A stretch of DNA of 64,000 bases from Avipropionibacterium sp050157065 (GCA_050157065.1 CP189573.1), one strand, 5' to 3'. Numbered from the stretch's first letter, positions 42,635-51,460 are shown. The notes: generated by a model not told the origin, from the letters alone. Translations and numbers: made by a program.

Positions 42635-42696
42635 TCAACTGGTTGGTTGATTACGACCTTAGAGCCTTCGCGCGCACTCGTCAACCGATTGGTTGA
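42635..42696 (-). promoter_or_regulatory. Two copies of a TCAAC...GGTTGA palindrome
   Basis: TCAACTGGTTGGTTGA (42635-42650) and TCAACCGATTGGTTGA (42681-42696) share 13 of 16 bases and lie 46 bp apart, the first 13 bp ahead of the SRPBCC start codon. They look like paired binding sites of an ArsR/TetR-type dimer, with the promoter between them. Confidence 0.65.
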
Positions 42697-42725
42697 GCTT
42701 CCCTTCGGTGCCGAAGCGCCCAGGG

Positions 42726-43247
42726 TCAGGCCCCCAGGATCCGGTCGATGGCGAGAACGACCTCATCGACCGTGTGCTCGTCGGTCCGCATCACGAGCCG
42801 ACTCGAGGCGACGAGCCGCGGGTCAAGTTCTGTTGCCGTCGGAACCGTCCGCTCCGAACCCCGGGCGCGATTCCGTGCACTTCTCTCGGCATCGCCGGCC
42901 AACAGCGTCACCCAGATCGGAGAGGGGCGAGCTGCCAGGGACTGACCAAGCAGGTCGCTGATGATCTGCCGTACCGAAGCATCGTTTCGCGCAACCAGTT
43001 CCACGATGAGTCCGACGTTGCCCTCAGCAAGGGCTCTCACCGCTGCGAGCATCGACTGCACCCCGGTGGTGAAGTCTGCCGCCCCAAGCGCGACCCCGCG
43101 AGGCATCATGCCCTCAAAGACATCGAGCTGGACATGGAGGCAGAGTTCGTTGTGCTCACGATGTCGCACAACTTGCAGGGCTCGAGCCACCGCACTCTTC
43201 CCTGAAGCAGGCGAGCCGTCGAGTATCAGCGTCGTCACCACCCTCAC
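42726..43247 (-). CDS. P-loop small-molecule kinase-like protein (chloramphenicol phosphotransferase-like)
   Basis: 173 aa. Walker A is GSPASGKS (residues 11-18). The overall plan (TLILDGSPASGKSAVARAL, LQVDVFEG-like LHVQLDVFEGMMP, later WVTLLAGDAERSARNRARG lid) resembles the chloramphenicol 3-O-phosphotransferase/AAA_33 kinase group. The true acceptor is unknown and I do not infer resistance. Several GTG codons cluster at the start, so the exact first residue is uncertain by about five codons. Monocistronic and divergent from the DapA-like gene. Confidence 0.75.
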   Translation of the reverse strand: MRVVTTLILDGSPASGKSAVARALQVVRHREHNELCLHVQLDVFEGMMPRGVALGAADFTTGVQSMLAAVRALAEGNVGLIVELVARNDASVRQIISDLLGQSLAARPSPIWVTLLAGDAERSARNRARGSERTVPTATELDPRLVASSRLVMRTDEHTVDEVVLAIDRILGA

Positions 43248-43392
43248 AACCCCTTGTCGGCGGCGCGGCCGCCGCGTCCCTCAAGTGGCCCCATGGCGGT
43301 CACCCTAGACCCGCGTCGCGGACATCCAGCCGGACCAAGAGTCACCCGCCCGCCAACACGACGACCACCTGCCTGCACCTGACTGCCACATC

Positions 43393-43412
43393 GTGGATCA
43401 AACATCTATACT
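43393..43412 (+). promoter_or_regulatory. IclR-type operator copy before the DapA-like gene
   Basis: GTGGATCA-AA-CATCTATA at 43393-43410 matches the palindrome at 50555-50573 in 14 of 19 positions (GTGGATCA, CATC and flanking A residues). It overlaps a TATACT -10-like hexamer (43407-43412). This suggests co-regulation with the importer-4 operon by the IclR protein encoded at 45081. Confidence 0.55.
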
Positions 43413-43490
43413 CCACGTCAGGGGATCAGCGTTGGTTTCCGCACACCATCGTGGCGCAGGGCCAGTGCCGTGCGACTAGGAGCGAACTTC

Positions 43491-44435
43491 ATGCCATCGG
43501 ACGCAAGCACACCCACGCCGGGCGGCGACTCGACCACGGGGGCCACCGGACTCATCCCTATCCTGGCCACCCCGTTCGACCAGGGCGGCGACCTTGACGT
43601 CGACTCGCTGCGGCGGCTGGTCGAGTTCGAGCTGGCCTGCGGTGTCGACGGGCTGGCGGTCCACGGCATGGCGAGTGAGGGCTTCTCGTTGACCGCTGCG
43701 GAGCGGAGCACCATCGTCCGGACGGTCCGCGAGGTCGCCGGTGGCGACGTCCCGCTCGTCGCCGGGGTCAACGCGACCAGCACCAGCACCGCGGTGGAGC
43801 AGGGCGTCGCGGCCGTCGAGGACGGCGCCGACCAGCTGATGGTGCTTCCGCCGTTCCTCTCGAAGCTCCCGCCCGCCCATTTCGCCGACTTCTACGGCTC
43901 GGTCGCCGATCGCACGGGTGTCCCGATCATGATCCAGGAGGCCTCCGCCAGCACCGGGGTCGCCATGTCGACCGCCCAACTGGTCGACCTCGGCCGCCTG
44001 CCCGGCGTGGTGTCGGTCAAGATCGAGACCCAGCCCACCGCACCGAAGGTGGCCGCCCTGTGCGCCGCCACCACTGACCTCGCGGTGCTCGGCGGCCAGA
44101 ACGCGCTGTTCGTGCTGGAGGAGTACGAGGGCGGCGCGGTCGGGACCATGCCGGCCTGCGAGTTCTCCGACGCCTTGGCGGTCATCCTGCGCGACTGGAA
44201 CGCTGGCCGGCACGACGATGCGCACGCCGGCTTCAACCGGCTGCTGCCGCTGATCCGATTCGGCCTGCAGCCCGGGATCGCCCATGCCGTCCACAAGGAG
44301 GTGCTGGTCCGCCGCCGGGTGATCGACCACGCCGGGGTCCGATCGCCGGTGTCGGCGCTGGACGCCCACTCGCACCGCACCTTGGAGCGGGTGCTGGCCA
44401 CCAGCGGCCTGCTGGACGTCGCGCCAGTGGGATGA
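43491..44435 (+). CDS. DapA-like (DHDPS/NAL superfamily) aldolase with altered active site
   Basis: 314 aa from ATG 43491 behind AGGAGCG; an in-frame GTG at 43470 is less likely. The TIM-barrel pattern is clear (GLIPILATPFDQGGDLDVDSL, ERSTIVRTVREVAGGDVPLVAGVN) and the Schiff-base lysine is K177 (VSVKIET). Two hallmarks differ. The GxxGE loop reads HGMASEGF (Ser62 for Gly), and the catalytic Tyr strand reads IMIQEASASTG, with Gln149 in place of Tyr. A dehydratase or aldolase acting on a keto-deoxy acid is likely. The gene is translationally coupled to YesL. Confidence 0.87.
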   Translation: MPSDASTPTPGGDSTTGATGLIPILATPFDQGGDLDVDSLRRLVEFELACGVDGLAVHGMASEGFSLTAAERSTIVRTVREVAGGDVPLVAGVNATSTSTAVEQGVAAVEDGADQLMVLPPFLSKLPPAHFADFYGSVADRTGVPIMIQEASASTGVAMSTAQLVDLGRLPGVVSVKIETQPTAPKVAALCAATTDLAVLGGQNALFVLEEYEGGAVGTMPACEFSDALAVILRDWNAGRHDDAHAGFNRLLPLIRFGLQPGIAHAVHKEVLVRRRVIDHAGVRSPVSALDAHSHRTLERVLATSGLLDVAPVG

Positions 44436-45097
44436 GTACCACGGCCGGCACTCGATCGGGCGAACGGCTGCACCGGCTGTACGACCTTGCCGTGTGGCCG
44501 CCCCGGGTCGCCGCCCTGAGCGGGATGTGGCTGCTGGGCGTCCTCGCCGGCGGCATCCTCCTCGGCCTCGCGCCGGCGACGGTGGCCGCCCACGCGACTG
44601 CGCTGCGCTGGCACGATCCGGAGGGTACGGGTGCCGGCTCGGCCGCCGCGGTGTGGCGCACCTTCTGGGTCGCCTGGCGGAGTTGGCTGTGGCGGTCCCA
44701 GTTGCCCATGGGGTTCGCGTACCTGACGCTGGTTCCGTTCGCCTTCTGGCTCGACGCGGTCGGCATCCAGACTGCACTGGGTATGCCGCTGGCCTGCCTC
44801 GCCGGATGGTGGCTGATCACGATCCAGTGGCTGCCGTCGGCGCTCGTCGGCGCCACGGGCCCGCGCCGCGACCTGCCCCGGATCACCGTGCACCTAGCCT
44901 GGCGCCGGTGGCCAGCCAGCCTTGGCGCGATCATCCTGCTGGCCGTGCTCGCCGTCGCCGGATGGTGGTGGGTGCCGTTCGCACTACCGTTCGTGTTCCC
45001 GGGGCTGCCCGCGATCCTGATCACCCGGCTGGCCCGGCGGACGGTCGAACTGGAGCAGCAGGCCACAACGGCCGGCGGGGCTACGGCCGCTGGTTGA
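44432..45097 (+). CDS. YesL family membrane protein (DUF624)
   Basis: 221 aa with about five hydrophobic segments, beginning VAALSGMWLLGVLAGGILLGLAPATVAAH. The GLAPAT-type motif in the first helix pair is characteristic of DUF624/YesL proteins, which sit in carbohydrate-use loci beside ABC importers and glycosidases; their mechanism is unknown. The ATG overlaps the DapA-like stop by 4 bp. The 3' end overlaps the convergent IclR gene by 17 bp. Confidence 0.87.
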   Translation: MSTTAGTRSGERLHRLYDLAVWPPRVAALSGMWLLGVLAGGILLGLAPATVAAHATALRWHDPEGTGAGSAAAVWRTFWVAWRSWLWRSQLPMGFAYLTLVPFAFWLDAVGIQTALGMPLACLAGWWLITIQWLPSALVGATGPRRDLPRITVHLAWRRWPASLGAIILLAVLAVAGWWWVPFALPFVFPGLPAILITRLARRTVELEQQATTAGGATAAG

Positions 45098-45923
45098 TGC
45101 CGTTGTGTCCGAGCGCGGTGGAGATGTGTGCCGCTGCCTCGATCACCTTCAAGGACAAGTCGCGCTCGCGGTGGTCCAGGTCGGTCACCGACAGAGGTCC
45201 CGACACCGAAATAGCGGCCACCACCTGACCGGACCGGTCCCAGATCGGTGCGGCGAGGCAGGCCCGGGAGAAGGCCAGCTCTTCCCGCTCGGTGGCGTAG
45301 CCGCGGCTACGGACGAGCTCCAGCTCGGCGAGCACGTCGGGCATCGACGTCTTGGTGTGCGGGGTGAAAGCCGGCAGCTTGTCGCCGAGCAGCTCGCCTA
45401 CCGCGACGTCCGACATCCCGACCAGCAGGGCCTTGCCGAGGGCGGTCGCATGCAGCGGCCCACCGGGGCCGACCATGGTGTAGTTCCGCGGTGCCTGGGC
45501 ACCGTCGAAGTGGCAGAGGTAGAACAGCCGGTCCCCCGACCGCTCGGCCAGGTTGGCACCCAACCCGAGTTCGCAGCACAGGCTCTGGGCGTGCTGTCGG
45601 CCTGCCCGGAAGACGTCGGACTGGTTCAGCGCGAGCGCACTGAGCTCGACCGCCCGCGGCCCGACGCGATAGAGCCCCGACCGGTTGTCGGCAGCCAGCA
45701 GCCCGATGTTCTCCAGCGCCCCGACGAGCCGTGACACCGTCGACTGCCCCAGCCCGGACACGGCGACGAGCTCGGAGATGCGGCGTTCGGGGTCCTCCGG
45801 GGTGAAATGGGTGAGCAGCGCGAGTGCCCGATCGACACTCTGTGTGCCGCTCGGCTCGCGTCCCGTCCGGGACGCACCCTCGTCACGGGCGGTCCGCGGG
45901 GCGCCCCCTGACCTCACAGACAT
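45081..45923 (-). CDS. IclR-family transcriptional regulator
   Basis: 280 aa. The N-terminal 30 residues are basic and disordered. The winged helix is SVDRALALLTHFTPEDPERRISELVAVSGLGQSTVSRLV and the effector domain includes GPGGPLHATALGKALL and ERDLSLKVIEAAAHIS. It is the last gene of the importer-4 operon, 27 bp after the enolase-superfamily gene. Both its own operon (50553-50573) and the DapA-YesL pair (43393) carry a shared box, so this is their probable regulator. Confidence 0.92.
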   Translation of the reverse strand: MSVRSGGAPRTARDEGASRTGREPSGTQSVDRALALLTHFTPEDPERRISELVAVSGLGQSTVSRLVGALENIGLLAADNRSGLYRVGPRAVELSALALNQSDVFRAGRQHAQSLCCELGLGANLAERSGDRLFYLCHFDGAQAPRNYTMVGPGGPLHATALGKALLVGMSDVAVGELLGDKLPAFTPHTKTSMPDVLAELELVRSRGYATEREELAFSRACLAAPIWDRSGQVVAAISVSGPLSVTDLDHRERDLSLKVIEAAAHISTALGHNGINQRP

Positions 45924-45950
45924 TTCAGCTCCACTCGTCGTTTCGTGCCA

Positions 45951-47135
45951 TCATCGCGACCAGTACCGTACGGCGTCCTCGTCCACCTCGACCCCCAGTC
46001 CGGGACCCGTCGGCAGGGGCATCGTGCCGACCTCGTACGCCAGCGGCTCGGTCAAAAGCACCGAGGACAACGTCGCCGCCCGCTCGGAGAACTCGAACGC
46101 CTCCAGCGTAGGCGCCGCAGCGGCGACGTGGAGTCCGGCGACCATCGCAACGCCGAGCGCGGCACTGTGATGGGGCAGCACCGGCAGCCGGACGGTGTCG
46201 GCGAGCGTCACGATGGCCCGCCCCTCGGTCAGGCCGGTCCGGCCGATGTCGGGCTGGAGCCGCCGGACCGCGCCCAGCTCGATGGCAGTCATCACCTCAC
46301 TGCGGTGCCGGATCGCCTCCCCGGCCGCGACCGGCGTACTGATCGCCGCCGAGATCTGCGCCATCCCGCGGTAGTCCTCCGGGTCGAGCGCCGACTCCAG
46401 GAACCAACAGTCCAGCTGGTCCAGCACCCGGCCAGCCCGGATCGCGTCGGCGACGGTGAAGGTGCCGTGCACGTCCAGTGCCACCTCGGCCTCCGGCACG
46501 GCGGTTCTGACCCGCTCGAATGCCGACACGGCGTCCCGCCATCCGAGCGTCGCGTGCACCTTGAAGCGCCGCCAACCCTGCTCCCACAACCCCAACGCGT
46601 GGTCACCGTTGTCGGCACCGCCGCTGATGCTGGTGCTGTAGGTCGGCAGCTGACGGCTCACGGCACCTCCCAAAAGCGTGGCGACCGGAACGCCGAAGTG
46701 GCGGCCGACCAGGTCGTACACGGCGATGTCCACCGCGGTGACCGCATCGGCCTGGTGGCCGTACACGTGGCCCCGTTCCCGCATCGTTGCCACCAACCGG
46801 GCGTGCAGGGCGCCGAGCTGACCGGCGCCCTGCCCGATCACCGCGGGCGTCAGCAGTTCCTCGACCAGCCCCCGTACGGCGCGATGCCCGACCGGCACCA
46901 GCGCCTCGCCCCAGCCGACGGTGCCGTCGGCGGACTCCAACCGCACCATCAGCGTCTCGACCTGGGTCGGGTAGATCGTGAACCGCCCGCCACCGACCTT
47001 GTACGGCTTCGCTGCCGGTTGGGCGGTGGCCCGCTCGGCCTCGTCGTACGGGAAGCGGACTGCGAAGGCCTGCAGGTCGACGATCTCCAACGGCCCGGGG
47101 ATCTCCAACGGCTGGGACTCAGAACTTGACGGCAC
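45951..47135 (-). CDS. Enolase-superfamily sugar-acid dehydratase (mandelate racemase subgroup)
   Basis: 394 aa, GTG start overlapping the upstream permease by 17 bp. Barrel motifs are FKVHAT (K192-x-H194), LDVHGT (metal D221, H223), LESAL (E247), AGEAI (E273), QPDIGRTG (D296) and PHHS (H322/H323). The Asp-His dyad is that of the mandelate-racemase subgroup, and the D-x-H on the third strand is as in galactonate dehydratase. The likely reaction is dehydration of an aldonate to a 2-keto-3-deoxy acid. It is a paralogue of the gene at 51461 (shared MRERGHxxGHQADA). The product could feed the co-regulated DapA-like enzyme. Confidence 0.88.
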   Translation of the reverse strand: MPSSSESQPLEIPGPLEIVDLQAFAVRFPYDEAERATAQPAAKPYKVGGGRFTIYPTQVETLMVRLESADGTVGWGEALVPVGHRAVRGLVEELLTPAVIGQGAGQLGALHARLVATMRERGHVYGHQADAVTAVDIAVYDLVGRHFGVPVATLLGGAVSRQLPTYSTSISGGADNGDHALGLWEQGWRRFKVHATLGWRDAVSAFERVRTAVPEAEVALDVHGTFTVADAIRAGRVLDQLDCWFLESALDPEDYRGMAQISAAISTPVAAGEAIRHRSEVMTAIELGAVRRLQPDIGRTGLTEGRAIVTLADTVRLPVLPHHSAALGVAMVAGLHVAAAAPTLEAFEFSERAATLSSVLLTEPLAYEVGTMPLPTGPGLGVEVDEDAVRYWSR

Positions 47136-48087
47136 CGGCGATTCCTTCCACGAATGTCTTCTGCAGCAACAGGAACACGATCACGATCGGCACGATGCTG
47201 ATGCAGGCGCCGGCCGCCAGGCCCGTCCAGTCCGTGGTGTCGGCCCCGAAGAAGCCGTACATCCCCACACCGAGGGTCCGCAGGTCCGGCCGACCGAGGG
47301 TGAACACCAACGGCACCATGAACGCATTCCACGCCCCGATGAAGTTGAACAGGGCGACCGTACCCATGATCGGTTTGGACAACGGCAGGTAGATGCTGAA
47401 GAAGGTACGAAGGTAGCCCGCCCCGTCGATCCGGGCGGCCTCGCCGAGCTCGTCGGGCAACCCGGCGAAGTAGCCCATGAACAACATGATCTGGATGACG
47501 TGGGCCGGACCGGCGGCGGCGAGCACCGCACCGAGGAGGCCGTTGCTGAGCCCGAGTGCCTGGACCAGCTGGTAGACCGGGATGATCGTGTAGCCGTGCG
47601 GGATGAACATGGTGGCGACCAGCAGGCCGACGAGGGCATACTTGCCCGGCATCCGCCCGCGACCCAGTGCGTAACCCGAGGTCGACGACACCAGCAGCAC
47701 GATCAGCACCACGGTCACCGAGAAGGTGATCGTGTTCATCGTGTACTCGCCGAACCTGGCGACCGTCCACGCGCGGACGAAGTTGTCGATGGTCGGCTGC
47801 GTCGGGATCAGCGAGATCCCACCGAGCAGCATCTCCCGCTGCGACTTGAACGCCGACGACACCATCCACGCAAACGGGTAGATCCACACGATGCAGAACG
47901 GCACCAGGAAGAGCCACCAGAAGTTGACCTTGTTGTACGCGATGCGACGCCGCCACGGCATGCCCGTCGATGCCCTCGACGTGGCTGACGGTGACGTACC
48001 TGACGAGGACGGGGATGACGGCGACGGGGCCGGCGTGGTGGACCGGTCCGGCAGCGACGTGGCCTTCGTGGTCGGTGTGGCGCTCAT
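47119..48087 (-). CDS. ABC sugar permease, MalG/UgpE type
   Basis: 322 aa. A Ser/Thr/Pro-rich N-terminus of about 50 residues (including PAPSPSSPSSSGTSPS) precedes six membrane segments. The EAA loop is GEAARIDGAGYLRT. It overlaps the MalF-type gene by 4 bp and the dehydratase gene by 17 bp. Part of importer 4. Confidence 0.93.
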   Translation of the reverse strand: MSATPTTKATSLPDRSTTPAPSPSSPSSSGTSPSATSRASTGMPWRRRIAYNKVNFWWLFLVPFCIVWIYPFAWMVSSAFKSQREMLLGGISLIPTQPTIDNFVRAWTVARFGEYTMNTITFSVTVVLIVLLVSSTSGYALGRGRMPGKYALVGLLVATMFIPHGYTIIPVYQLVQALGLSNGLLGAVLAAAGPAHVIQIMLFMGYFAGLPDELGEAARIDGAGYLRTFFSIYLPLSKPIMGTVALFNFIGAWNAFMVPLVFTLGRPDLRTLGVGMYGFFGADTTDWTGLAAGACISIVPIVIVFLLLQKTFVEGIAGAVKF

Positions 48088-49019
48088 CTCGCCTTCTTTC
48101 CGTAACGACCGCGAAGCAGCGGCGCCTGCAGCAGGGTCAGCATCAACGTCGCGACCCCGAAGATCACCCCGGCCGCGCTGGCGTAACCGAGTCGCGGGGC
48201 CAGCAGACCCTCCTCACCCGGATCGAAGGCGTACCGGTAGATGAAGGTGGCCGTCACGTCGGTGGACAGGTTGGGCCCACCGCGCGTGGTGGCCTGGATC
48301 AGGTCGAACGGATTCATGCTGGACTGGAAGGTCAGCACGAGGATGACGATCGCGATGGGGATGATCACCGGGACGGTGACGTGGAGCAATTGCTGGAAGC
48401 CTCCTGCACCGTCGGTGCGCGCGGCCTCGTACAGCTCGGTCGGCACCGTCTGCAGTGCTGCCAGCCAGTAGATCAGGGTGATGCCGAAGCCCTTCCAGGT
48501 CTCGATCACCATCAACGTGGGCAGCGCCATTGCCTCGGACCCGAGGAAGTTGAACGGGCCGACCCCGACCAGGCCGAGGATCTCGTTCGCCGTTCCGCCG
48601 CTGGCGTCGAGGATGACCGCCAGCACGATGCCGATGACCGCCGTGGTGGTGACCACCGGCACGAAGAGCAGCAGTCGGAACAGGCTGCGACCACGCAGCC
48701 TCGGGTTGTTGAGCAGAATCGCAAACAGCAGGCTCAGCGGCATCTGGACGACCAACGCCACCAACGAGAACAGGAACGAGTTCTTGAACGACCGCCAGAA
48801 GACCGGGTTCGACGCGACGTCGACGAAGTTCTGCCAGCCGACCCAGTCGGTCGGGCTCCCGACGCCGTCCCAGTCGAAGAAGGCGTAGTACCAACTGGCG
48901 ATCATCGGCCACAACGTGAACATCGCGAACAGCACGAGCATCGGCAGCAGGAACAGGTAGTGCCACCGGTGGTCGAGGATTCGCGCGCCGAGACCCGAAC
49001 GCCGTACGGCAGGACTCAT
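48084..49019 (-). CDS. ABC sugar permease, MalF/UgpA type
   Basis: 311 aa. First helix: YLFLLPMLVLFAMFTLWPMIASWYY region. EAA loop: YEAARTDGAGGFQQ near residue 205. It overlaps the neighbouring genes by 4 bp at both ends, in the order binding protein, MalF, MalG. Part of importer 4. Confidence 0.93.
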   Translation of the reverse strand: MSPAVRRSGLGARILDHRWHYLFLLPMLVLFAMFTLWPMIASWYYAFFDWDGVGSPTDWVGWQNFVDVASNPVFWRSFKNSFLFSLVALVVQMPLSLLFAILLNNPRLRGRSLFRLLLFVPVVTTTAVIGIVLAVILDASGGTANEILGLVGVGPFNFLGSEAMALPTLMVIETWKGFGITLIYWLAALQTVPTELYEAARTDGAGGFQQLLHVTVPVIIPIAIVILVLTFQSSMNPFDLIQATTRGGPNLSTDVTATFIYRYAFDPGEEGLLAPRLGYASAAGVIFGVATLMLTLLQAPLLRGRYGKKAR

Positions 49020-50482
49020 CCGGCCGGGGTCCAGTCCGTCATGGGGTCCCAGTCGGGGAAGGTCAGGTCCTCGCGCGAAGCGTCGATGCCGTCGGCCTTG
49101 AGGTCGGCGAAGATCTTCTCCAGCGCCTCCTCGCGCATCGCGTCACGCTGCTCGGCCATCGGCTGGAACGGCTGGTTCCGCGTGATGGCCTGGGGTGAGC
49201 CATCGGCATCGTTGATCGCCTGCTCGGCGGTCAGTGCGGTGATGATCGCGAGCTGCGCCTCGCCGCCGAGCCGCAGGTCGGGTGAGGCCTTCTGGCCGTT
49301 GGTGAGGACGTCGGACAGTTGCTGCTCCGCCTCGGTCAGGTTGCCGCTCTCCCACGCGGAGTCGACCGCGGTGAAGCTGCGGAACTTCTCGAAGTAGCCG
49401 CGCTGGAAGCCGTCCGAGACCAAGAACTTCATCAGCTCCCAGGACGCGTCGGGGTCCTTCGCGGTCGCCGACATCGACCAGATCGGCTGGAACGGGACCT
49501 TGGCGAAGTAGCCCTTGCGGCCGGTGTCGGGCACCGGGATGTCGGCCACCCCGAGGTCGAGCTCCGGGTTCAACGAGAGGGACTCGTTCACTAGCCAGTT
49601 GCCCACGATCCCCATGGCGAGCTTCTCCTTGGCGAACTCCTGAGCGATCCGGTTGCCGCTCCAGGACTCCCAGCCGGGCTGGAACACCTTGTCCGCCTGC
49701 ATCCGCCGAAACATCTCGACCGGCTCGACGCTGCTGGGGTCGGCCTCGGCCGCCTTGCCCTCGATGAGGTCCAAGGCGTAACGCTGGATCGAGTTCGGCC
49801 CCCCTTGCGCCTGCAGCAACTTCGTCTCGTACGCAGTCTCGCTGCCGGGGGAGAAACCGAAGAAGTCGCCGGCACCTGCCTTGGTGAGCTCCCGCGCGAA
49901 CTGTTCGAACTCGGTCCACGTCGTCGGCGGGGCGTCCAGCCCGGCCTTGGCGAACAGTGCCCGGTTCCAGATCAACGGACCGTTTGCCCACTTGCGCGAC
50001 ACCAGGGGAAGCGACATCAGCTTCCCGTCGACGTGCAGCCCGGAGGTCTGCGGATCCATCGCTTCGGCGCCACCGAGCCGATCGATGATGCCGTCCGCCT
50101 CGGCCCGGTCGGTCAGGTCGGCCAGCCAGTCGCGCGAGCTGAAGGCCTCCAGCACCGTGGAACCCTGGGCCCGGACGACGTCGGGCGCGTCACCACTCGG
50201 GAACGCCAGTTCCAGCGCGTTGCGGATCTGGTCGGACGGGTACTCAATGATCTTGACCGAGATCCCGCTCTCCTGGCTGAACCCCTCGATCTGTTCGGCG
50301 TAGAACTCCGAGGCCCCGGCCGGGTCCGGGACCAGACCGATGGTGACCGAGCCCGACCCACCCGAGCCGGTCCCCGTTTCGCCGCCACCGGAGCCGACCA
50401 GATTGCAACCGCCCAATGCTGCGGCCGCCCCGGCTCCCAGCCCGGCCCCCAGCACGGTGCGACGCTTCATGAACCTGTTCAT
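49016..50482 (-). CDS. ABC sugar-binding lipoprotein
   Basis: 488 aa. The signal is MKRRTVLGAGLGAGAAA with lipobox LGGC, twin-Arg type. The mature N-terminus is Gly/Ser-rich, then SVTIGLVPDPAGASEFYAEQIEGF. Typical binding-protein segments include SATAKDPDASWELMKFLVSDGFQRGY. It is the first gene of importer 4, transcribed leftward from the palindrome-containing promoter at 50553-50573. Confidence 0.93.
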   Translation of the reverse strand: MNRFMKRRTVLGAGLGAGAAAALGGCNLVGSGGGETGTGSGGSGSVTIGLVPDPAGASEFYAEQIEGFSQESGISVKIIEYPSDQIRNALELAFPSGDAPDVVRAQGSTVLEAFSSRDWLADLTDRAEADGIIDRLGGAEAMDPQTSGLHVDGKLMSLPLVSRKWANGPLIWNRALFAKAGLDAPPTTWTEFEQFARELTKAGAGDFFGFSPGSETAYETKLLQAQGGPNSIQRYALDLIEGKAAEADPSSVEPVEMFRRMQADKVFQPGWESWSGNRIAQEFAKEKLAMGIVGNWLVNESLSLNPELDLGVADIPVPDTGRKGYFAKVPFQPIWSMSATAKDPDASWELMKFLVSDGFQRGYFEKFRSFTAVDSAWESGNLTEAEQQLSDVLTNGQKASPDLRLGGEAQLAIITALTAEQAINDADGSPQAITRNQPFQPMAEQRDAMREEALEKIFADLKADGIDASREDLTFPDWDPMTDWTPAG

Positions 50483-50552
50483 CCTCGAACACTCTCCCTG
50501 ATCGCTCTGTCCCTGTGTTGTCTTCGGCCTGATCGTACGACATGCATTCGCT

Positions 50553-50573
50553 ATGTGGATCAGCCATCCACAT
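50553..50573. promoter_or_regulatory. Perfect operator palindrome of the importer-4 operon
   Basis: ATGTGGAT (50553-50560), CAGCC, ATCCACAT (50566-50573) has perfect 8-bp arms. It lies 71 bp upstream of the binding-protein start in the 186-bp divergent gap. A diverged copy at 43393 precedes the DapA-like gene. The IclR protein encoded at the end of this operon is the candidate binder. Confidence 0.7.
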
Positions 50574-50668
50574 CACGACTTCATAACGTTGGCATGCGAT
50601 CGGGCAGCCACGGCGACCCAGCCGCCGCCGCTTGCTGGGCCTGGACCGACAACGTCGATGATGGAGGT

Positions 50669-51367
50669 GTGAAGAGGACGCCCGAACCCGAGACGCCACG
50701 GGCCCTGCTGGGACTGCAACAGATGTCACCCCGACAGCAGCTGCGGGCAGGCCGACTGCCGCGACGTCTGACCCAGCTCTTCGCCGGCCTGACCCTCTTC
50801 GGCCTGTCGATGGCCATGCTGATTCGGGGCGGCCTGGGGATGATCCCGTGGGACGTGTTCCATGCCGGGGTCACCAAGCACCTACCGCTGAGTTTCGGGA
50901 CCGTCGCGATCATCACCGCACTCATTGTCCTGCTGCTCTGGATCCCACTGCGCGAAGCGCCCGGACTGGGCACCATCGCGAATGCGATCTGGGTGGGGGT
51001 CGCCGTCGACGTGTTCCTGGCACTGCTCAGCGCGCCCGAGGGGCTGGTCGCCAGGTTCGCCATGATGCTCGGCGGCATCGTGCTGAACGCCGTGGCCACG
51101 GCGCTCTACATCGGGGCCCAATTCGGGCCCGGCCCACGTGACGGGCTGATGACGGGGCTGGCCCGACGCCTACCGATCAGCCTGCGCGTGATCCGTACCG
51201 GCATCGAGGTGGTCGTCGTGCTCGCAGGCTGGCTGCTCGGCGGCGTGGTCGGTCTCGGCACGGTGCTGTTCGCCCTGTGCATCGGACCCCTGACCCAGTT
51301 GTTCCTCCCACCGCTGATGGTCCGGGTCGACCGACCGTCTCGCCCCGAAGGGCCCACGTCGGCCTGA
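50669..51367 (+). CDS. YczE-like integral membrane protein
   Basis: 232 aa from GTG 50669 (GGAGGT nearby); an ATG at 50594 is a longer alternative. After a 45-residue cytoplasmic part there are about five membrane segments, with LFGLSMAMLIRGGLGMIPWDVFHAG and GPGPRDGLMTGLARRLPISLRVIRTGIEV. These conserved loops identify the YczE/YitT-like family of unknown function. It is divergent from importer 4 and 93 bp before the second dehydratase gene. Confidence 0.87.
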   Translation: MKRTPEPETPRALLGLQQMSPRQQLRAGRLPRRLTQLFAGLTLFGLSMAMLIRGGLGMIPWDVFHAGVTKHLPLSFGTVAIITALIVLLLWIPLREAPGLGTIANAIWVGVAVDVFLALLSAPEGLVARFAMMLGGIVLNAVATALYIGAQFGPGPRDGLMTGLARRLPISLRVIRTGIEVVVVLAGWLLGGVVGLGTVLFALCIGPLTQLFLPPLMVRVDRPSRPEGPTSA

Positions 51368-51460
51368 GCTGAGGACCAGCGGCACTCGACCGGCTGACGA
51401 CCTTTGAGATTTCGGCCTGCTCACCGTGCAACCCCGCCACCGAGTGTGTTTGGATGCCAC

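Noticed and set aside
42726..43247. Chloramphenicol resistance gene
   Set aside because: Only the P-loop kinase fold is similar. Nothing in the sequence shows the antibiotic-binding site, so only a generic kinase-like call is made.
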